Assembly (NCBI GenBank): GCA_019429365.1
Contig: JAHYJD010000001.1
Location: 1 to 64,000 of the forward strand
From: Bacteroidales bacterium
GTDB taxonomy: Bacteria > Bacteroidota > Bacteroidia > Bacteroidales > UBA7960
Reading direction: 5' to 3'
Length of the DNA: 64,000 bases
Shown here: positions 56,733-64,000 of the stretch, one piece after another
How the letters are laid out: each line of letters starts with the position of its first letter
Position numbering within the stretch: the stretch's first letter is position 1
Notes under the pieces: generated by a model
The model's database searches: none
The model's input: only the letters and a program-made list of their open reading frames with translations
What the model was told of the DNA's origin: nothing
Made by a program: the position numbers and the translations under genes

Positions 56733-56837
56733 AACTTGCTGCTTTTTTGCAGCACCGCAGCAGCCTTTCTTGCAAAAGCCATGAAAGGCATGGCCGTATT
56801 GTGTCAAATCAAGTTTTAACCAGAAAAATTTTAAATA

Positions 56838-57239
56838 ATGAAAACCATATCATCTTTTTTAGTCACTATTATCCTGATTCTTTTTGCAGGATTTTCCAAC
56901 CCAATGAATGCCCAGGAGCCCGCGCTTGAAGGCAATGTAGAAACCGAGATCAAAGTGCTTGGCCTTTGTGGCATGTGCAAGGATCGTATTGAGAAAGCCG
57001 CTTACAGTGTAAGGGGCGTGCGTTCGGCCAGCTGGGACCAGCAAAAAAACTTACTGACGGTTAACTACCGTGCAAACCGCACCAGCCAGGAAGAGATCGA
57101 ACGCACCATTGCAAAAGCCGGTCATGATACCGAAAACTTCATTACCGACGAAGAAGCCTACAAAAACCTGCACCACTGCTGCAAGTATCCGCGCGATCCT
57201 GAAATGCTGAAAAACAACAAAGTCCATAACCAGGAATAA
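56838..57239 (+). CDS. Exported heavy-metal-associated (HMA) domain protein
   Basis: Signal peptide MKTISSFLVTIILILFAGFSNPMNAQ; HMA fold TEIKVLGLCGMCKDRIEKAAYSVRGVRSASWDQQKNLLTVNYRANRTSQEEIERTIAKAGHDTE; terminal LHHCCKYPRDPEM. Confidence 0.88.
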   Translation: MKTISSFLVTIILILFAGFSNPMNAQEPALEGNVETEIKVLGLCGMCKDRIEKAAYSVRGVRSASWDQQKNLLTVNYRANRTSQEEIERTIAKAGHDTENFITDEEAYKNLHHCCKYPRDPEMLKNNKVHNQE

Positions 57240-57252
57240 AAATTTCAGCATT

Positions 57253-57465
57253 ATGGAAAAGACCTTTTCTGTAAGCGGTTTACATTGCAACGCTTGTGTA
57301 AACCGCGTTCAAAAAGCCCTTTCGGGGATGGCAGGCGTAGAGCAAGTGCAGGTTGACCTTGCATCAGCCACCGTAAAAATCTATTCAGTGGAAGAAATCA
57401 GTACGGACGCCATGAATGCCCTTCTGGAGGATTTTGGCGACTACCGTTTGCACGAAAAAACCTGA
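57253..57465 (+). CDS. HMA-domain metallochaperone-like protein
   Basis: 70 aa; TFSVSGLHCNACVNRVQKALSGMAGVEQVQVDLASATVKIYS. Confidence 0.9.
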   Translation: MEKTFSVSGLHCNACVNRVQKALSGMAGVEQVQVDLASATVKIYSVEEISTDAMNALLEDFGDYRLHEKT

Positions 57466-57470
57466 AAACC

Positions 57471-59717
57471 ATGAACTCAAAAATAAAGACACTCATTTTT
57501 TCTATCCTGATCTTTGTTTCAGGAGGCTTGTTCTCACAGGGTGGTACACTTAGGGGTGTGGTTTACGAAAGTGAGCCACATGGAAGCCAATTTCACCTGA
57601 ATCCCCTGATCGGAGCCAATGTGGTGTGGCTGGGTACCACCCGTGGGGCTGCCACCAATTCCGAGGGCCGCTTTGAATTGGAAAAGCCTGCCAGGCTCCC
57701 GCACAAACTTGTGGTAAGCTACATTGGCTATGAAAGTGACACATTGAATATCACAGCCGCTGACACGGAGATCAGCGTTGTGCTGGAGGCTACCCGCAAC
57801 CTGGATGAAGTGGTGGTGGCCGGACGCCGGCCCGGCACGCATTACTCCACGCTGGAGCCCATGCTTACCAATGTAATTACTACCAGCGAACTTCAGCGCG
57901 CTGCCTGCTGCAACCTTTCGGAAGCCTTCGAAACCAATGCCTCTATTGATGTGTCATACAGCGATGCCGTATCTGGTGCCCAGCAGATACAGCTGCTTGG
58001 CCTGGCAGGCATTTACAGCCAGATACTTACTGAAAACATGCCCACCTTGCGTGGGCTGGGTCAGCCATTCGGACTGAGCTATACGCCCGGACCCTGGATG
58101 GAAGCCATTCAGGTGTCGAAAGGTGCCGCCAGCGTCATAAACGGCTACGAATCCATTACCGGCCAGATCAATGTGGAGCTGAAAAAACCCGAAAGCGCCG
58201 AACAGCTGTATTACAACTTCTACGCAAACGACTTTGGCCGGCTCGAAAGCACCGTGAACGCCGCCGTAAGGCTCAATCCTAATTGGCATACCATGGTAAT
58301 GGCGCACGGCGAGCTGCTCAGCAACACCATTGACCACAACCACGACACTTTCCTCGACCACCCCCTGGTCAGGAAATTCAATGTAATCAACCGTTATCGC
58401 TACGACCGGCCGGGAATCATGGAGTCGCAGTTTGGCGTGAGGATACTGCAGGAAGGCCGTGAAGGCGGACAGAAATCTTTTTTCCAGAACAATGAAAACT
58501 GGGGATCAAATAATCATTACGGGTTTGGCATCAATACCCGCAGGTATGAAGCCTTTGCCAAAACCGGTTTCTTTTTCCGCAATATGCCCGATGCCAGTTT
58601 GGGTACCCAATTCGACTTTTCGCACCACAGCCACGATTCAAATTATGGCTTGACTACTTACGATGGCACCCAGAATACTTTTTATGCCAACATACTGTTC
58701 GAAAATACCATTGCCCGCAATCCTGACCACCGCTTTACCACTGGGATGAGCTTCCTGTTTGATGGTTACAGCGAGCTGCTCTCCGACAGTCTTTTTGAGC
58801 GCCGTGAGGCCGTGCCGGGTATCTTTGGTCAGTACACCATGAACCTGGGCGAGGATTTCACTTTCATTGCGGGACTTCGGGCCGACTATCACAATATTTA
58901 TGGAGGATTCCTTACCCCCCGATTTCACGCACGTTACAGGCTTGGCGAGCATACTACCTTCCGGGCTTCGGCCGGTAAGGGCTTCCGAGTTCCCAATCTG
59001 ATTGCCGAAAATACCGGGCTGCTGGTGAGCAACCGCCGCATCAGGGTGCTTGAAGAAATACAGCCCGAAAGAGCCTGGAACTATGGTGGAAGCGTGTCGC
59101 GCCACCTGATGCTTTTCGGAAACGATGCTTCGATTACGGCCGAGTATTACCGTACCGATTTTCAAAACCAGCTGATTGTGGATGTGGATACCGATGTGAA
59201 TGAAGCACGTTTTTACAACCTGAACGGGAAATCTTACGCCAACAATTTCCAGGTGGAAATGAGTTTTGAGCCGGTTCGTCGTTTTGAGATTACTACCGCA
59301 TACAGGTTCACGGATGTGAAGACCACCATTAACGATGTGCTGGAAGTAAAACCCTTCGTAAATCGCTACAAGGGCCTGCTTTCCGGTTCGTATGCCACGC
59401 GCAGCAACCGCTGGCAGTTCGACCTTACCGCTCAGTTCAACGGCCCGAGCCGCATTCCTTCAACCGACATGCTGCCCGAGCAGTTTCGCATGCCAACTCA
59501 GTCGCCGGCCCACACCATGTTGCTTGGGCAGGTGACCTATCGTTTAAGGGCACTCGACCTTTACCTGGGTGGAGAAAACCTGACCAACTTCAAACAAATG
59601 AACCCCATCATTGCATCGACCGATCCTTTTGGTGATTACTTCGATGGCTCCATGATCTGGGGACCAATAATAGGACGAATGTTTTACGTGGGGCTGAGAT
59701 ATTCCATAGACAGGTAA
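57471..59717 (+). CDS. TonB-dependent receptor (putative metal-related)
   Basis: 748 aa; carboxypeptidase-like N-domain ANVVWLGTTRGAATNSEGRFELEKPARLPHKLVVSYIGYESD; plug LQRAACCNLSEAFETNASIDVSYSDAVSGAQQIQLLGLAGIYSQILTENMP; barrel ending IGRMFYVGLRYSIDR. Confidence 0.9.
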   Translation: MNSKIKTLIFSILIFVSGGLFSQGGTLRGVVYESEPHGSQFHLNPLIGANVVWLGTTRGAATNSEGRFELEKPARLPHKLVVSYIGYESDTLNITAADTEISVVLEATRNLDEVVVAGRRPGTHYSTLEPMLTNVITTSELQRAACCNLSEAFETNASIDVSYSDAVSGAQQIQLLGLAGIYSQILTENMPTLRGLGQPFGLSYTPGPWMEAIQVSKGAASVINGYESITGQINVELKKPESAEQLYYNFYANDFGRLESTVNAAVRLNPNWHTMVMAHGELLSNTIDHNHDTFLDHPLVRKFNVINRYRYDRPGIMESQFGVRILQEGREGGQKSFFQNNENWGSNNHYGFGINTRRYEAFAKTGFFFRNMPDASLGTQFDFSHHSHDSNYGLTTYDGTQNTFYANILFENTIARNPDHRFTTGMSFLFDGYSELLSDSLFERREAVPGIFGQYTMNLGEDFTFIAGLRADYHNIYGGFLTPRFHARYRLGEHTTFRASAGKGFRVPNLIAENTGLLVSNRRIRVLEEIQPERAWNYGGSVSRHLMLFGNDASITAEYYRTDFQNQLIVDVDTDVNEARFYNLNGKSYANNFQVEMSFEPVRRFEITTAYRFTDVKTTINDVLEVKPFVNRYKGLLSGSYATRSNRWQFDLTAQFNGPSRIPSTDMLPEQFRMPTQSPAHTMLLGQVTYRLRALDLYLGGENLTNFKQMNPIIASTDPFGDYFDGSMIWGPIIGRMFYVGLRYSIDR

Positions 59718-60027
59718 TTCTCCCGGCGGGATTGACCCCTGCCTTATCTTTGCGTCATGGCCCCTTCGCGGTTTTAAATTTTTTATTACCGCCAAGACAC
59801 GATGGTTCGAAGTTTTTTTTGTGGCTTTTGAGTATTCTTCGTGGTTACTGTGTAATTGCCCGAAAACTTGCACAGGGTTTCGCAAGAAGGCACTAAAGCC
59901 ACAAAGTTTTTGGTCCCTGTCCCTGTTTTGAAAGTTCTTTTCCTGAAAAAGCTTTTGTTTTTCAGGGATATAGCGTATTTTACAATGAACGGTTTTGATT
60001 AGTTTTTAATCAGGAAATTGGCTTACC

Positions 60028-61278
60028 ATGAAGGAAAAGGTGCTGAAAAAGCTCCAGGTGCTTGCCGATGCTGCCAAGTACGACGTGTCCTGCTCATCGA
60101 GCGGCAGCAACCGGCCTGCAAAGGATGGCGGGCTGGGCAATGCCGCCCGGGCGGGCATATGCCATTCCTTTACCGAAGATGGCCGCTGTATCTCTCTGCT
60201 GAAAATCTTATATACCAACCATTGTATTTACGATTGCGCCTACTGCATAAACCGCCGCAGCAACGATGTGCCGCGTGCCGCCTTCTCGGTGGATGAGCTG
60301 GTTGACTTGACCATTAACTTCTATCGGCGCAACTATATCGAAGGCTTGTTTTTGAGCTCTGGCGTGGTGGTTAGCCCCGACCATACCATGGAGCGGCTCA
60401 TTGCCGTGGCCCGAAAGCTGCGCGAAGAACAGCATTTTAATGGTTACATTCATATGAAGGCCATTCCAGGCGCAAGTTCCGGGCTGGTGGCCGAAGCCGG
60501 CTTGTATGCCGACCGCCTGAGTGTGAATATTGAGATCCCATCAGAAACAAATCTTCGGCTTTTGGCCCCCGAAAAGGATTTCAGCAGCGTGCTCAGCCCC
60601 ATGGATCAGATCCATACCGGAATTGTTGTCAACAGGGAAGAAAGAAAAAGATTCCGCGCGGCTCCCCGATTTGTGCCTGCCGGGCAGAGCACCCAGCTCA
60701 TTGTGGGTGCCAGCCCCGAAAGCGATTTCGACATACTGAAGCTGGCATCGGGCTTTTACAGGCAGCAGCAACTAAAAAGGGTGTATTACTCGGGCTTTGT
60801 GCCGGTAAACCCTGGCGACAGCCGTTTGCCGGCGCTGCAAAAGCCACCCCTGCTGCGCGAAAACCGCCTGTATCAGGCCGACTGGCTGATGCGGTTTTAT
60901 GAGTTTCAGTATGATGAGATTTTGGACGGCAAGAACCTGTTTCTTGATCCGAACATGGACCCCAAGCTGGCATGGGCCCTGCGCAACCCGCAATACTTTC
61001 CTGTCGACCTGAATTCGGCGCCTTACGAAAGTATCCTTCGGGTGCCCGGCATAGGGGTGCGTTCGGCCAAGCTTATTATAGCCAACCGCCGCTTCGGCAG
61101 CATAACCTTCACCCACCTGAAACGCATGGGCGTGGCCCTGAACCGGGCGAAGTATTTCATTCGTTGCCGCGAGCTACCCATGCAGGTTAGTGACATAAAT
61201 CCGATGTACCTGCGCCGCAAGCTTGCCCCTGCAAAGCAAAAAGCATCCGTTCAGTTAAGCCTTTTTGAAAATGAATAG
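60028..61278 (+). CDS. Putative DNA modification/repair radical SAM protein (TIGR03916-like)
   Basis: 416 aa; radical SAM CxxxCxxC motif in LYTNHCIYDCAYCINRRSND; C-terminal HhH NSAPYESILRVPGIGVRSAKLIIANRRFGSIT. Confidence 0.9.
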   Translation: MKEKVLKKLQVLADAAKYDVSCSSSGSNRPAKDGGLGNAARAGICHSFTEDGRCISLLKILYTNHCIYDCAYCINRRSNDVPRAAFSVDELVDLTINFYRRNYIEGLFLSSGVVVSPDHTMERLIAVARKLREEQHFNGYIHMKAIPGASSGLVAEAGLYADRLSVNIEIPSETNLRLLAPEKDFSSVLSPMDQIHTGIVVNREERKRFRAAPRFVPAGQSTQLIVGASPESDFDILKLASGFYRQQQLKRVYYSGFVPVNPGDSRLPALQKPPLLRENRLYQADWLMRFYEFQYDEILDGKNLFLDPNMDPKLAWALRNPQYFPVDLNSAPYESILRVPGIGVRSAKLIIANRRFGSITFTHLKRMGVALNRAKYFIRCRELPMQVSDINPMYLRRKLAPAKQKASVQLSLFENE

Positions 61279-62083
61279 GCTGGTACCATCAAACCTTTGT
61301 TTTGTTTACGATGGCAGCTTCGAAGGCTTTCTGAACTGCATTTTCGAAGCCTTTGACCGAAAGATCAGCCCCGAAGCCATCATTTCCCTTTCGCGGCCAT
61401 CGCAACTGCTGCTGGGCGAGACCATGCAGATAGTTACCGATTTGCAACGGGCAAGGAGGGTGCTCCAAGGCATTGTCAGGCGGTCGAGCCACCGCAACGC
61501 CAGTTTGCTGCAGGTGGCGTTTTTGTCGGAGCTGCCTGGCGTAGAAATGTTGCTGCTGAGGTATTTGCAAAAGCTCTTCGCCGACAAAACCGGGCAATAC
61601 TGGCAAAACATGCTTGATGATGACGTTTTTGAGCTGATTCAGATTTCCCGCAAGGTGAAAAAAGAAGTGCACCGCTTCCATGGTTTTGTGCGTTTTCAGA
61701 AAACCGCCGATGGTATGTATTTCGCACCCATCGACCCCGACCATAACATCGTTAAACTGTTGGCTAGTCATTTCAGAGCGCGCTTTGCCACCCAACAATG
61801 GATCATTTACGACACCCGGCGAAACTACGGCATTTATTTCGACCTGCATTTGGTAAAGGAAGTCATGTTTGCAAACCACCGCATCGATTTCAACTCAGGC
61901 AATGTGGCGCAGGATGTGAAGGATATGGACGAAGACTTCTACAACACCCTGTGGAAGGAGTATTACGATGCCATTAATATTATTGAAAGGCAGAACCACC
62001 GGCAAATGACCCGCCTGATGCCTAAAAGGTACTGGAAATACCTTCCCGAAAAGGGAAGTAAAAGCCCGGGCAATTTGCCTTAA
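61271..62083 (+). CDS. TIGR03915 / DUF4130 family putative DNA repair protein
   Basis: VPSNLCFVYDGSFEGFLNCIFEAFDRKISPEAI...FHGFVRFQKTADGMYFAPIDPDHNIVKLLASHFRARFATQQWIIYDTRRNYGIYFD; overlaps the upstream rSAM gene by 8 bp. Confidence 0.9.
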   Translation: MNRLVPSNLCFVYDGSFEGFLNCIFEAFDRKISPEAIISLSRPSQLLLGETMQIVTDLQRARRVLQGIVRRSSHRNASLLQVAFLSELPGVEMLLLRYLQKLFADKTGQYWQNMLDDDVFELIQISRKVKKEVHRFHGFVRFQKTADGMYFAPIDPDHNIVKLLASHFRARFATQQWIIYDTRRNYGIYFDLHLVKEVMFANHRIDFNSGNVAQDVKDMDEDFYNTLWKEYYDAINIIERQNHRQMTRLMPKRYWKYLPEKGSKSPGNLP

Positions 62084-62142
62084 GGCGGGGCCTGCAGGTT
62101 TGGAAAAAAATCGCCAAATTTGTGCGGCCATTGTCCTGCATT

Positions 62143-63951
62143 ATGATCAACCCCAAACATCAGGAAAACATACAGCTTGCGCTGCAAACCCTTCCGGGGA
62201 AACCGGGCGTATACCAGTTTTTCGATGAACAGGGCAAGATCATTTACATTGGCAAAGCCAAAAACCTGAAAAAACGCGTTTCCTCATACTTTAACCGCGA
62301 TCATTACGACAGCGGCAAGGTAATGGTGATGGTGAAACGAATAGCCGAAATCCGACATATTGTGGTGGACAGCGAGCTGGATGCCCTGCTTCTTGAGAAT
62401 AACCTGATCAAGAAGTACCAGCCACGCTACAACATTATGCTCAAGGACGACAAGACCTACCCCTGGATATGCATTAAGAATGAACCTTTTCCGCGCATCT
62501 TCCCAACCCGCAATGTGGTGCGCGATGGCAGCAAATACTTCGGACCCTATGCTTCGGGCAAGATGATGCACGCGCTGCTCGACTTGGTCCGCCAGCTTTT
62601 TCAATACCGCACCTGCCGCCTTAATTTAAGTGAAGAAAACATCAGGGCCAAAAAATTCAGGGTCTGTCTCCAATACCACATTGGCAACTGCCTGGGACCT
62701 TGTGAGGGGCTGCAAAGTGCCGAAGACTACCAGGAAACCATGAGCCAGATCGAAGAGATCATTAAGGGCAACCTGGGTGCGGTGAATGCCCGGCTAAAGG
62801 AGCTCATGAAAGCCTATGCTGCAGCCTTCGAATTCGAGAAGGCCAATATTGTAAAGGAAAAGATCGAATTGCTTGAAAACTACCAAAGCAAATCCACGGT
62901 GGTCAGCATGTCAGTTACCAATGTAGATGTGTATTCGGTGCTGAGCGACCTGGAGCATGGCTACGTGAACTTCATGAAGGTGGTAAATGGCGCCATAGTG
63001 CAGTCGCATACGCTGGAGATCCGCAAAAAGCTGGATGAAACCGATGCCGAACTGCTCGAAATGGCCATAGTGGAGCTAAGGCAGCGCTTTCAGAGCAATG
63101 CGGTCGAGGCCGTGGTGCCCATCAAACCCGAAACGGCCATTCCCGATGTGCGCTTCGTCATCCCGCAAAGGGGCGACAAAAAGAAACTGCTCGAACTTTC
63201 GGAGCGCAACGCCAAGTATTACCGTATGGAGAAGCTCAAACAGAAGGAGTTGGTTGATCCGGAGCGCCACACCCGACGCATCCTGCAAAAAATGAAGGAC
63301 GACCTGCATTTGCCCAATGCTCCGGCCTATATCGAATGCTTCGACAACAGCAACACCCAGGGCACTTACCCTGTGGCGGCCATGGTGGTGTTTCGCAATG
63401 CCCGCCCCAGCAAAAAGGAATACCGCCACTTCAACATTAAGACAGTGGAAGGCCCTGACGATTTTGCCAGCATGGAGGAGGTGGTTTCGCGCCGCTACAA
63501 ACGCTTGCTGGCCGAGGAGCAGCCCTTGCCCGACCTGGTGGTGGTCGATGGGGGTAAGGGACAACTTAGCGCTGCGGTGGAGGCCCTTGAGAGGCTTGGC
63601 TTGCGCGGGAAAGTGCCCGTCATTGGCATTGCCAAGCGGCTCGAAGAGATTTATTTCCCTGGCGATAGCATACCCATTTACATCGATAAGAAATCAGAAA
63701 GTCTGAAGATCATTCAGCACCTGCGCGATGAAGCCCACCGTTTTGGCATCACCCACCACCGCAATCGCAGGGAAAAGGGCAGCCTGAAATCGCAACTGTC
63801 AGAAATTAAAGGTATTGGACCACAAACCGAAAAGATACTGCTAAATACCTTTAAATCAGTAGCTGGCATTAAACGTGCCAGCGAAGAAGAACTGATTAAG
63901 GCCGTCGGGATTGCAAAAGCAAAAATTCTGAAAGACTTTTTTGGGGAATAA
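62143..63951 (+). CDS. uvrC: Excinuclease ABC subunit C
   Basis: LPGKPGVYQFFDEQGKIIYIGKAKNLKKRVSSYFNRDH; AYIECFDNSNTQGTYPVAAMVVFRNARPSKKEYRHFNIK; C-terminal HhH IKGIGPQTEKILLNTFKSVAGIKRASEEEL. ATG 62143. Confidence 0.96.
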   Translation: MINPKHQENIQLALQTLPGKPGVYQFFDEQGKIIYIGKAKNLKKRVSSYFNRDHYDSGKVMVMVKRIAEIRHIVVDSELDALLLENNLIKKYQPRYNIMLKDDKTYPWICIKNEPFPRIFPTRNVVRDGSKYFGPYASGKMMHALLDLVRQLFQYRTCRLNLSEENIRAKKFRVCLQYHIGNCLGPCEGLQSAEDYQETMSQIEEIIKGNLGAVNARLKELMKAYAAAFEFEKANIVKEKIELLENYQSKSTVVSMSVTNVDVYSVLSDLEHGYVNFMKVVNGAIVQSHTLEIRKKLDETDAELLEMAIVELRQRFQSNAVEAVVPIKPETAIPDVRFVIPQRGDKKKLLELSERNAKYYRMEKLKQKELVDPERHTRRILQKMKDDLHLPNAPAYIECFDNSNTQGTYPVAAMVVFRNARPSKKEYRHFNIKTVEGPDDFASMEEVVSRRYKRLLAEEQPLPDLVVVDGGKGQLSAAVEALERLGLRGKVPVIGIAKRLEEIYFPGDSIPIYIDKKSESLKIIQHLRDEAHRFGITHHRNRREKGSLKSQLSEIKGIGPQTEKILLNTFKSVAGIKRASEEELIKAVGIAKAKILKDFFGE

Positions 63952-63961
63952 ATTAAGGATT

Positions 63962-64000
63962 ATGAACAGGTTACGACCAGTCCCTGCAAGTTTTAACCCC
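63962..64000 (+). CDS. Possible start of a further CDS truncated by window end
   Basis: ATG at 63962 reads MNRLRPVPASFNP with no stop before the edge; too short to identify. Confidence 0.25.
   Translation, partial: MNRLRPVPASFNP

Noticed and set aside
1-64000. CRISPR array, transposase, integrase, phage or toxin-antitoxin module
   Set aside because: No regularly spaced repeats and no matching protein motifs were seen; repeats present are short intergenic palindromes or coding repeats.

Overview
This window is a gene-dense stretch of a Bacteroidota (Bacteroidales/Cytophaga-like) chromosome. Support comes from TAnnTTTG -7 promoter elements, T9SS type A and type B C-terminal sorting domains, gldA, a GT117/DUF2723 protein and Oar-like TonB-dependent receptors. 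Much of it is core genome: rimP-nusA-infB, pgi, tdk, rsmI/lepA, yceD-rpmF-plsX-fabH, rsgA, gldA, metK, nadD-gmk-yicC, uvrC and one tRNA-Gln(TTG). The accessory parts of interest are: (1) an ECF sigma factor followed by a protein with a cytosolic anti-sigma-like N-terminus, one inner-membrane helix and a predicted outer-membrane beta-barrel, i.e. a dual-membrane-spanning anti-sigma candidate; (2) a five-gene locus with a processive QxxRW GT2 synthase, a membrane HEAT-repeat protein, a TPR + YaiO-like outer-membrane barrel, a lone receiver and a hybrid kinase, read here as a possible exopolysaccharide synthesis/export system; (3) that hybrid kinase, whose ATPase domain looks degenerate; (4) a 1076-aa fusion of HcnA-, HcnB- and HcnC-like modules plus 4Fe-4S motifs; (5) a radical-SAM/DUF4130 putative DNA repair pair directly upstream of uvrC; (6) a HYC_CC_PP / HMA / HMA / TonB-receptor metal cluster with a probably leaderless first gene; (7) 11-bp direct repeats upstream of a PhoBR-like pair and of the adjacent Oar-like receptor; (8) a cluster of T9SS-secreted surface proteins, including a GLUG-repeat protein truncated by the window start and absent from the supplied ORF track. 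No CRISPR array, transposase, prophage or rRNA was seen. All family calls are from reading the sequence; no database search was run.
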